Source: Tenrec ecaudatus (lineage: Eukaryota > Chordata > Mammalia > Afrosoricida > Tenrecidae). From it: a DNA stretch of 64,000 bases. The stretch spans positions 18,313,001-18,377,000 of the forward strand of contig NC_134546.1 in NCBI RefSeq assembly GCF_050624435.1. The letters are read 5' to 3'. The stretch's first letter is position 1, and each line of letters starts with the position of its first letter. This document shows positions 12,580-26,632 of the stretch, piece after piece. A program made the translations under genes and the position numbers. Below the pieces are notes generated by a model. That model searched no databases. It saw only the letters and a program-made list of their open reading frames with translations, and was not told where the DNA came from.

Positions 12580-12722
12580 TACACTGCCCTCCAGTCCATG
12601 CTGACTCATAGTCACCCCCTGTGGGTTTCCGAGACTGTAACTGTTTGGCAGAATAGAAAGCCCAATCTGTCTCCTGCGGAGCTGCTGGTGGTTTTGAACC
12701 ACCAACCATGTGGATCAACTGC
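12580..12722 (-). repeat. AfroSINE, minus
   Basis: CTGACTCATAGTCACCCCCT through GTTTTGAACCACCAACC is the reversed SINE. It abuts an RTE tail. Confidence 0.65.
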
Positions 12723-12739
12723 CAGCAAAACAGATCTTT

Positions 12740-13015
12740 TGGAGGAGGAACTGCCAGAACGCGCCTTAGAAGTGAAAATGGTGAGGCTGGCTCCCTTTGG
12801 ACATGCTGTCCGGAGAGAAGAGGCCCCAAAGACGGCATGGTGCTTGGCAAAGTGGAGGGGCAGGAAAAGAAGACCCTCAACAGGATGGATTAACGTAGGG
12901 CTACAACAATGGGCTCAAACATAACGAGGTAGCGAAGGCACAAGACTGCGCTTGTCTCATTGTTACAGAGGGTTGCTATGAACTGGGACCAACTTGACAG
13001 CATCCAGTAACACTT
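12740..13015 (+). mobile_element. RTE-type LINE 3' end, plus
   Basis: GGACATGCTGTCCGGAGAGA, then ACCCTCAACAGGATGGATTA and CAATGGGCTCAAACATAAC are the C-terminal coding and tail region of an afrotherian RTE. It is disrupted and 5'-truncated. Confidence 0.65.
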
Positions 13016-13203
13016 AAGACTGCTGGTTTCCAGCCTTTTGCTACTACAAGCAACACTGCAATAAATACCCATACATCTTTACATGCAACTGTACATTCTC
13101 AATAGGAACAACTTATCTGAAGAGTAAATGCCAAAAATCCGAATTGCTGGGTCAAACTTTAGGTACATTTGCAATTTTAATTGATGGGATGATTAATTAA
13201 AAG

Positions 13204-13312
13204 TGCCCGAGTGGCATGTCAAGTAAGCTTTGGACTGTTAACCACAAGGTTGGTGGTTCAAACCCACCACCTGCTTTGCAGGAGAAAGATGAAGCTATGA
13301 GTTAGAATCAAT
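13204..13312 (+). repeat. AfroSINE with internal deletion, plus
   Basis: GTTAACCACAAGGTTGGTGG head continues to GGAGAAAGATGAAGC, then jumps to ATGAGTTAGAATC near the tail. Confidence 0.6.
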
Positions 13313-14756
13313 AGCCGTGTTTTTTTGTTTTTTTAAATCCACTTTTTTGTCTGCGTCTAATCTCTTGTCAGACATCATCTTAAAGCATAGAGTTCGCTCT
13401 ATTGAGCTCTTGCTTTATATTGATGACTGAGCGGTACACATTGAATATATAAAACCCCCTAAGTTCAGAGTACTCCTTCAAGAAAAGGAAAGCTGAAAAA
13501 GCAATTACCCCACAAGGACATCACTTGGATACCACTGGAACTAACATTAAGATTGAAGTGTTTATCCCACCTTCCCAGTGTGAGTTTTAATTCAGAATAC
13601 TATATACAACATTAACTGATTGAGGGTTCTTTATAAGATACCAGCTAGTAAATATGAAAAGATAGGATTTGAAAAATCACGATTTTGTAACCCTTAAAGA
13701 AATACTGCAGGCAACAAACAGCAGTGGATGAAACCAGTAAGTGCAAGGTCGGTGGAAAACTTTACAATGGACTGATCAGGGGACCCACACTCAACGTGGG
13801 AAGTAGACCGAGCCACAGTCGGCTGCCTGAGCTGAGGCACTGAGGCACAGGACACCACTGCGGGAATATTCTTGCCCTCATAGTTGAACGGAAATACTGG
13901 AGCTAGAAGCATGAGTGAAAAGACAAGTAAACATTCACACCCAGAATGTGGAATGTGGGAACAGTTTATAAGCAATGTCAAAGTGGGGAGAAAAGGGAAG
14001 GAGATAAGAGGTTCTTTTGAATACAAGAAATATAATCGCTACTTTGTGAAACTGCTTGAGCCTGATTCAAACAAACCAATCAGAAAGCCCCCCTTGAGAC
14101 ATTCCGAGGGCTTTGCTGTGGATCAGATGCTGTGCACAGGGGGCTAACTGTGATGAAAGATCTGGATCAATGGCTGTTTCAAGAGCTGCATCTAAATTTT
14201 GTAGGGGGTGAAAGAATAGTTGTTGAGATTTGCTGTAAAATGACCCTCAGCAAAATTAAAGCAAATATTTGGGGTTTTTTGCATCTGGTAAATAGGAATT
14301 CTTTGTACAGGTCACTTTCTTTTGTGACACACACACACAGAGACAACGGAGGCCCATCACACTGGTCAGACTCAAAATCCAGCCCAACCTGCCTTTGCAG
14401 TCTCATCATTCTTATCATGAGCTTCCGTCCTAGCCTCACCATACAACTGGCTACTTTTGAAACTGGCCGCTCCACTGAAGGCCTCGCCTGCTAGTTAAGC
14501 TGTTGTCTCTGAGGAAGATTCAACCGTCTGTTCAAGCGACTTCCTTGGCTGAGCTGCCTTCCCTTTTCCCCTTACCTCCTCCTCAAGGACCCGGTCAGAT
14601 GTGACCTGTGCCATCTTCATCAATCTTCCAAGCCTCACTGGCATCCCCCTTGGGCAATCCTAAGGAGTTCTGTTCATACGACTGGACTTTCTCTCATTCT
14701 CCCTTGTTTAGAAAGAGCTCTTCTCCATGATAAGCACGCAAGGGCATGCAGCAAAA

Positions 14757-14905
14757 AGGAAATGCCTGGGGTAGCTGTGTTACCTTGGGCAAGTCACTTC
14801 TCTGTGCCTCAGATCTGTCCCCAGTAATACCTCCCCTCATAGAGATCACTGCACGGTGACAAGACTTCAAGCAGTTGCTGACACACAATGAGCAACAAGT
14901 GCTAA
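14757..14905 (+). repeat. MIR, plus
   Basis: TGTTACCTTGGGCAAGTCAC then TCTGTGCCTCAG is the conserved MIR core. Confidence 0.8.
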
Positions 14906-15089
14906 GCTACTCAAGATAGGACTCTCCTTGTCCTTCTCCTCCTCATTTCCAGCTCACAGGTCACTGGAGAGGGGTTCCACAACAGTTTGAGGTGGGTAGT
15001 GAGTGACAGGAAGAATGGCCCCAAACTTACATGACGGTGGCACTAAGAGAGACAAAGGCAGCAGAGTTGCAGAGTGAAGGAGTACATCA

Positions 15090-15095
15090 TTTATT
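15090..15095 (-). terminator. EIF2B4: EIF2B4 poly(A) signal AATAAA
   Basis: Minus-strand AATAAA lies only 32 nt past the stop codon, so the 3' UTR is very short, about 55 nt. Confidence 0.8.
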
Positions 15096-15126
15096 GACCC
15101 CATGGGGGTGCCCTCCACCTCCACCC

Positions 15127-19496
<4,370 letters not shown>

Positions 19497-19710
19497 CACG
19501 CTCAGCCCTTGGCTCCGCCCCTGCGGTCACGGCCGCGACGGAGCCCCGCGCCGCCGTCGCTGCGAGCACAGCGCCACCTGGCCTGGAGGCTCTCGCGGCG
19601 CCTCCCCACTAGGCTCGGACGCACGCTGGCGCTCCGCTCCGGGGACGGGTCGCGATGAGGGCCAGCACAAGCATGCACGCTCAGTGACGGTGGCTTCCTT
19701 GACCCGCTAG

Positions 19711-19730
19711 ACTACATTTCCCAGCATGCC
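19711..19730 (+). promoter_or_regulatory. ZNF143/THAP11 composite motif
   Basis: ACTACATTTCCCAGCATGCC matches the extended ACTACAnnTCCCAGnATGC module bound by ZNF143 with THAP11/HCFC1. It lies between the divergent starts, about 170 bp upstream of the SNX17 ATG. That placement is typical for this module at bidirectional promoters. Confidence 0.8.
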
Positions 19731-19899
19731 GAGGGAGGGGCGCCGAGGAGCGGACGTCCCACTTCCCTTCCCACCTTCGACTTCAGGCCCGCAAAATGGC
19801 GAGTGAAGCTGCGGGGATGCGCTGAGCAGCGGGGCTGAGCCGTGCAGAGCCTCCGCGGCCCTCACAGACCGGGCCCCGGCGGGCCCTGCCGCCAGGAAC

Positions 19900-22800
19900 A
19901 TGCACTTTTCCATCCCTGAGACCGAGTCCCGCAGCGGGGACAGCGGCGGCTCCCCCTACGTGGTGAGGAGCGGCTGGCGCCAGGCCGGGCAGGGGCGGGG
20001 AGAACGGGGCGGAGTCCTCCCGCAGCCGTGTCCCAGGCCTGGCCGGCAGCCTTCGGGCCTGGGCGAGATTTCCCGGCTCTTGACCGCCACGGGGGAACCT
20101 CCTTCCACGTCCCAGGGTTGTCCCGAGAGCGCCCCGGCTCCTGTGGGTGCTCTGGCCGCGTCCTCGCCCCCGAGGGGCCCCGGCTGCTCAGGAGAACGCC
20201 ACTGACTGCTTGGGCGAGGAGACTTAGGCTGCAGCGCCCGGGTTTCCCCGGACCCCCTCCGGTTCGGGAGCTTGGCCAGGGGCAAAAAGACCTGCTAACG
20301 GCTTCGGGACATCTCAGCGCTGCACTCAAGAGTTCTGCCAGGCCGCTTTCGGCCAGGGTTCTCTAGTGGGCAGCCCAAGCGGGGACCCTAAAATGCTTGC
20401 CTGCTTTTGTGTCCGCAGGCCTATAACATTCACGTGAATGGAGTCCTGCACTGTCGGGTGCGCTACAGCCAGCTCCTGGGTCTGCACGAGCAGGTGGGAC
20501 TGGCGTTCCTGGGAGCCTGGAGGCCGCGGCGGGCCTTTTCATACACACGGGCATCAAGTGTCTCCGTCTTTTAGCCCGTTAGGATTCTTGGAGGCTGTAC
20601 TTGCCTTGCATCATGACCACGGGAGGGGGGAAAGGGGGTCAGGGTTGTTATCGTCTGGCATTTCTTGTGGATTCCCTAGGAAGCTTCATGTCATGTCTGC
20701 TGTGCTTCCTGCTCCTCCCCCATATTCACATCCTTCTTCCGGCTTTTCAGCCTTTGCCTGTGCATGGAAAAAACGACCCCCTTTCTGATTGCCCAAGCAC
20801 ATTCCTTCTGTCATCCGAGCTGCCAATGAAATTCTTTGTCCTGCTCATGCAAACCATTCACCAGGTTCCTGTGTGTTCTTTGACCCATCTCAGTACAGGT
20901 GACTGCAGTCCAGTTGTTGCCCTGTATCGGGATGCTGTGTCTTCCTACCCTTTTCACCGGATGAACTGTTTTAACGCAATACAGAACCCTGGCCCTACTG
21001 AAAGTGTGCAACCCTGATCATTAACAGTTAACTACTTGTGCACATAAGCTTTCCTTATAAAGCCCTTTGCTTCCTGTCAGGATGCAATGAGCAGACCCTG
21101 GCTAGATAGTCCGGAAGCTCCTCAGGTCCTGGCCTCATGAACCCTCCCCACAGTAAACTGGGACAGAATTTCTGCCTAGGGCCAGGGAATGACTCCCATG
21201 AGATGCTACCTCAGCCAAAAAAGTTATTCTCTAGATGGAGTAGGCACTTAAGGGGAAGAAACATCACGGGTCTGAATTTCCTCTTTTCGTTTTCTGTGTT
21301 TATATGATGGGTTCTGTCTCTCTTTGAATAGCTCCGGAAGGAGTATGGGGCCAATGTGCTTCCTGCATTCCCCCCAAAGAAACTTTTCTCTCTGACACCT
21401 GCTGAGGTAGAACAGAGGAGGGAGCAGTTAGAGAAGTACATGCAAGCAGGTGAGTGGCTGCAGGCAACTTGAGGCTGGCTATGTTGAGGACGATGGGAGA
21501 AACTAAAAGCAGCTGGTTCTGTAACAAACCCAAATCCATTGTCCTTGATTTCCACTCATAGTGACCTATAGGGCAGAGAGTAGATCTGCCCCTTGAAGTT
21601 TTCTGGAAGGTAAATCCAAGAAGGATAATTCTCCCACAGAGTGGCTGGTGGGTTTGAACCTTCAATCTTAGGGTTAGCAGCCCAATGCTTAGCCCATAGC
21701 ACCACCAGGGTGCCTAGCTGGTCTGTATCAGCAAACCAAACCATGGCCATTGAGTAAATTTTGATTTTGAGTGACCCTATAGGGTAGAGTAGAGCCCTAG
21801 AGAAACTTATGGTTTCTGAGGCAGTCAATCTTTACAGAAGCAGACGGCCTCATCTTTCTGCCAAGGAGCGGCTAATGGGTTCACCCTTTTGGCTAGCAAA
21901 CCAGTGAATAATCCACTGTACCACCAGGGCTCCTTAGCTGGTTTATAAAAGGTCCTAAATTCACTTTGAGATCTGGGGAGCCTTCTGCTTAGTCTGTTAA
22001 TTAGGAAAAGTAAATAGTGTGCAGGGATAGGTAACTATCCTAACAAAGCAATTTGGGCAGAAACATGAGAATATCAGCACTTGTTGACAAGATTAAGTTC
22101 AAAGGAACAGGTTATACAAAGAAAGTGACTACATCAGTGCGTAACTGTCAAACTACTGAGAATCATGACCCGGCCCAATTGACTCACACCTTGTGCAAAA
22201 TAGTCCAGTAGTACGTATTTTACTATTGCCTTAAGTGCACGATGTCCAAAACGAGAGTCAGTAAGTGAGGAATTAATGTGTAATACTAAACATTACTAGA
22301 ACTGTATAGCGGGGAAAACTTAATTTATGTCTGATTTGCCTTAGATTCATATCATTGTTACTTTGCAAGTTTCCTAGACTGGCCCCAACTAGATGGCAGC
22401 CAAGGGTGGGGCAAGTGAAGAATTTATGCAGATAGTGAGGTGAGACCAGCTTGGGGATATGGCAGGTCACCATCAGCAGGAAATGGGGTCAAGGGGACCT
22501 TCCAAGAACAGGACTGGAAGGAACCAACAGAAAGCCCTAAGTTACTGGAACTATTGTTCCCATAGTTCGGCAAGACCCATTGCTTGGGAGCAGTGAGACC
22601 TTCAATAGTTTCCTGCGTCGAGCGCAACAGGTAAGGTTTTGGGTAAGATCCAGATGTACTGGAGGGCCATGACAGTGATGTGGCTGCAAAGGAGTCACCG
22701 GCTTTTCTAGACTGGGGCTTCTGCCGTGTAACCACTGTAAGTTCCGTCCCTTTGGTCTTTGTTCCATGGGTTCGAGAGGCTCCTTTCAGGAACTTGAGGT

Positions 22801-25712
22801 TCTAGTGGAACATTATCTTCTCAAGAGTGCTTTGTGGGGCAGTGAATGTACAAATGTGCTTTACACAGTTGATGTATGTATGGATTGTGATAAGTTATAT
22901 GAGCCCCTAATAAAACGATTAAAAGAAAGACATGCAATAAAATAAAGAGTGCTTTGTCACTGACATGTGACTAGGATGAGGTTAAGGAATCCCAGCTTGC
23001 GTTTAAACAACCAAGAACAGACACGAGAGAGACTTAAGAGTTGGGGGTGGGCTAGAGCTAGACCCTGCGCAGGACTTAACCAGGTGGTGCTTTCTGTCCC
23101 CGTGTCTACTCAAAACCAGGAGACACAGCAAGTCCCCACAGAAGAGGTCTCCCTGGAAGTGTTGCTCAGTAATGGACAGAAAGTTCTGGTCAATGTGCTG
23201 ACTTCAGATCAAACAGAGGATGTCCTAGAGGTGAGGCCCTTGCTCGTTGCCTCCCCTCCCTTCTCTCTGCTGGGTCGCAGGCTTAGGGGTGATGGGCACC
23301 CGCCCGTGTAAGCTGTGCTTTCTCTTCCTTTCTCCAGGCTGTGGCTGCAAAGCTGGATCTTCCAGATGACTTGATTGGATACTTTAGTCTCTTTCTAGTT
23401 CGAGAAAAAGAGGATGGCACTTTTTCCTGTGAGTTCTTTTCTCTGGACTTTATTGCTTCTCTGTGCTTCTAGTAGTGAACTCTTTTTCCCTCACTTGGGA
23501 GACCAAAATGGGGCTTTTCCTTAAGACTACTCGTTAATTCCCTTCCCAAGTCTCATGACATTTTCTTTGTTTTTAACCCATAGTTGTGCGGAAGTTGCAA
23601 GAGTTTGAGCTGCCTTATGTGTCTGTTACTAGTCTACGGAGTCAAGAGTATAAGATTGTGCTCAGGAAAAGGTCAGGGCTGGCCTTGGAGCAGGAGGAGG
23701 GGACTGGGTTGACCTACGGGGCACCTATTGAGACAGACTAAGCTGGACAAGGGGGTTGGGCTTGGTGTTTCTGAAAGAAGTCCTTAAGTCTCCCCTGCCC
23801 ATTCACATTGTACCACAGTAACCCCTCAGAGTTTGACTGTTCCTTTGGCCTTTCCCTTTCCACCTCATTTGTCACCCCAACTGAGCTCCATTACCCCTTT
23901 CCACCCCTTGGCCTCACAGCTATTGGGACTCTGCATATGATGATGATGTCATGGAGAACCGGGTTGGCCTGAACCTGCTTTATGCTCAGGTGAGCTTGGC
24001 ACTGCCTTAAAGCCCCTTCCCTGGAAATGACTGATACCCCAACTCTCCAAAAGTCCCTTCTTGTCTTTGCACCTAGTTCATGGGAAGTTCCTAGAATACT
24101 AACAGGGCACCAGACAGAACCGCTACTATCTTATAAGCTGATAGGATCATGGGTCTTTACTGCAAGTTGTGGGGGTGGGGGGGTTGCAACATGTCAGGCC
24201 AGACAGGTAACTTAAGCCACTTTTCCCAGCTCTCAGATTAGGAACCCCACCACTCCCCAATTCCTTGTGTCCACTGTAGACAGTATCAGATATTGAGCGT
24301 GGGTGGATCCTGGTCACCAAGGAGCAGCACCGGCAGCTCAAGTCTCTGCAAGAAAAGGTCTCCAAGAAGGAGGTGAGCCTGTTGTTAGCTTTTTCCTATC
24401 TCCCTCCACGGAGTTCATTCTCCCCACTGCTCCTGGCCCTCCCGCTTGACTGGCCCGATGGGGCGGCTACATTTCAGTTCCTGCGACTGGCCCAGACGCT
24501 GCGGCACTATGGCCACCTACGCTTTGATGCCTGTGTGGCTGACTTCCCAGAGAAGGACTGTCCTGTGGTGGTGAGCGCTGGCAACAGTGAGCTCAGCCTC
24601 CAGCTCCGCTTACCTGGCCAGCAACTCCGTGAAGGCTCCTTCCGGGTCACCCGCATGCGATGCTGGCGGGTTACCTCGTCTGTGAGTTGAGGCAGGAAGG
24701 GAAAGCCTGCTGGGAGGAGGACCTGGCTGACCTTGTGCTTCAGAAATGGGCACCGGTCCCAGAGGGAGGCAGTTTGGTCAGAATTAATGACTGAATTCCA
24801 CTTAAACTTTCCCAGGTGCCTCTGCCCAGCGGAGGCACAAGCAGCCCAGGCCGGGGACGGGGTGAGGTACGCCTGGAACTAGCTTTCGAATACCTCATGA
24901 GCAAGGACCGACTACAGTGGGTCACCATCACCAGCCCCCAGGTGTGAGCCCACCCTCAGACCTCTGCAGCCCCTTACACCATCTCTTTTAAGACACCCAA
25001 GGTTTAGGGCTCCCGGTCTGTATGTGAGGGGCAGCCCTTATCTGTGGGGTTCTGGGCTAGGTAAGCACTCTGTTCAGGCTGAGCTTTCTTTCCCCCAGGC
25101 TATCATGATGAGCATTTGCTTGCAGTCCATGGTAGATGAACTGATGGTGAAGAAATCTGGCGGCAGTATCAGGAAGGTGAGAAATGAGTACCAATGAAAC
25201 AGTGGGTATACTCGCTGCTTTCTAGCCAGGGTGAGGCTTCTCGTGCGCGGAAGGGCTGGGATTCTAAAGGGATTGGCCTGTCCGTATCAGCACCTTCTCT
25301 CCAATCCCAGATGCTGCGCCGGCGATTGGGGGGCACCCTCAGGCGTTCAGACAGTCAGCAAGCAGTAAAGTCCCCACCACTGCTTGTAAGTATTGCCCAC
25401 TGGTCAATACCCAGGCTCTCCTCCATTTCCATTTCCTCTTAGGTCTGACATCTCTGTTTCCTTTTCCCCAGGAGTCACCTGATGCCAGCCGAGAGTCCAT
25501 GGCCAAACTCTCAGTGAGTTTACTGGGGGTGGGGAAGCTGTTGGCAGGAAACCACCAGTAGGTTGGTACCCTCTGACCCCAACCCTGCCTTGTTACAGAG
25601 CAAGCTGAGTGCCGTGAGCTTGCGGGGAATTGGCAGTCCCAGCACAGATGCTAGTGCCAGTGACGTCCACGGCAACTTCGCCTTCGAGGGCATTGGGGAT
25701 GAGGATCTGTAA
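19900..25712 (+). CDS. SNX17: Sorting nexin 17, complete
   Basis: SNX17 is an early-endosome cargo adaptor that binds PI3P and NPxY-type tails (LRP1, APP, integrins) and returns them to the surface with Retriever/Commander. Fifteen coding exons with GT-AG borders: 19900-19962, 20419-20493, 21332-21449, 22566-22630, 23120-23230, 23338-23428, 23584-23671, 23920-23989, 24280-24372, 24478-24681, 24816-24941, 25099-25176, 25311-25385, 25472-25513, 25599-25712. They sum to 1413 nt, giving 470 aa, the human length. The start MHFSIPETESRSGDSGG opens the PX domain (about 1-110). A FERM-like module follows (about 115-390, with WVTITSPQAIMMSICLQSM near its end), then a serine-rich tail. The C-terminus IGDEDL is the short tail known to dock Retriever. 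All exons are intact. Identity is certain from near-identity to the known protein. Confidence 0.98.
21525..21716 (-). repeat. AfroSINE in SNX17 intron 3, minus
   Basis: TCCACTCATAGTGACCTATA through GCACCACCAGGGTGCCT. Confidence 0.8.
21738..21937 (-). repeat. Second AfroSINE in SNX17 intron 3, minus
   Basis: AGTGACCCTATAGGGTAGAG through CTGTACCACCAGGGCTCC. It is tandem with the preceding copy in the same orientation. Confidence 0.8.
22836..22944 (+). mobile_element. Short L1 3' end insertion in SNX17 intron 4, plus
   Basis: About 109 bp of L1 3' end with AATAAAAC and an A-rich tail. It is flanked by a 13-bp target duplication AAGAGTGCTTTGT (22,823-22,835 and 22,945-22,957). Confidence 0.85.
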
Positions 25713-25723
25713 TCTCCACTGCT

Positions 25724-25852
25724 CTACACTCCAGAGGATACACAGAAACTGGCCCAGTGAATGTCTGCCCTACATTCCAGAGGATGCACAGAAACTGGCC
25801 CAGTGAATGTCTGCCCTACACTCCAGAGGACACATAGAAACTGGCCCTGTGT
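25724..25852 (+). repeat. 46-bp tandem repeat in the SNX17 3' UTR, about 2.8 copies
   Basis: The unit begins CTACACTCCAGAGGATACAC and contains AGAAACTGGCCCAGTGAATG. It occurs three times in a row with a few substitutions, and the third copy is partial. It starts 12 nt after the stop codon. Confidence 0.9.
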
Positions 25853-26159
25853 CTGTGCTGCCCCTCCACGCTAGGGGTCTCTTTCTTCGTACCTTTCTTC
25901 TTCTGTGGCCAGGGGCAGGGGCTTCCTAACCCACCTTCCCTTCCCCCAGGTTGGCTGCACAAAGCATTGTCCCTTTCTCTTTCCCAGGCTGGCCCTCAAT
26001 GCCAAATTAGCATTTAGTATTTTGCACAATGTCAGAGGGACCATGGCTACCTGCCTTGGGGTGCAACCACCGCTCTCCCCTGGCTGCTTCTGGCTTCTCA
26101 AGGCCATGAGCCAAGGGGATGGGCAGAGGTCTGTGTATGGTCTGGCCCAGTCCCCCATC

Positions 26160-26165
26160 ATTAAA
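26160..26165 (+). terminator. SNX17: SNX17 probable poly(A) signal ATTAAA
   Basis: ATTAAA lies about 450 nt past the stop codon. An AATAAA at 26,336-26,341 is an alternative, but using it would make the transcript run past the ZNF513 3' end. Confidence 0.6.
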
Positions 26166-26308
26166 CACAACCTGATTACTGCCTACCTCTGCTTCCCTCA
26201 CTGCCCCTGCTGTCCCATCACAGCAGGACCTGCTGTGCTAAGGGGATCACAGACTGAGCTGGGCGTGCCAGTGCTGACTCGGCATAGACATGCTTTGTTA
26301 GTGTTTCC

Positions 26309-26314
26309 TTTATT
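26309..26314 (-). terminator. ZNF513: ZNF513 poly(A) signal AATAAA
   Basis: Minus-strand AATAAA about 320 nt after the ZNF513 stop codon. It is tail-to-tail with SNX17. Confidence 0.75.
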
Positions 26315-26632
26315 ATAAAGCACTGAAATAAGTTAAATAAAACAGATGATAGGCTGGGTAAGTCCCCCAGCCTGTCCCCCCACAGCTCCTGGGAGCAGTG
26401 GAGGTCAATAGCAGGCCCTTCTCACTGAGCTCATGAAGTGCACAGTCAAGGCAAGGCCCCTGGTCCACATGGCCCACTGCCCGTGGGCTTAGAGCTGGTC
26501 CAGATAGCGCCTAGGTTAGTCGGTGTGGAGCCCCTGGCCAGCGGGGGAGGAAGGTGGTGGCGGCTTCTGGTCAGTCTGTATAAAACATACAGGAGGGTCA
26601 GGATTTAACCCTTGGACCCTAGAGGGTCCAGT

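Larger units (their letters stand above)
10251..15069. other. Intergenic region between GTF3C2 and EIF2B4
   Basis: About 4.8 kb without a gene I can recognise. It contains RTE-like and AfroSINE copies (10.48-13.3 kb) and a MIR at 14.75-14.9 kb. The stretch from about 13.5 to 14.7 kb is not obviously repetitive and I cannot assign it a function. Confidence 0.6.
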
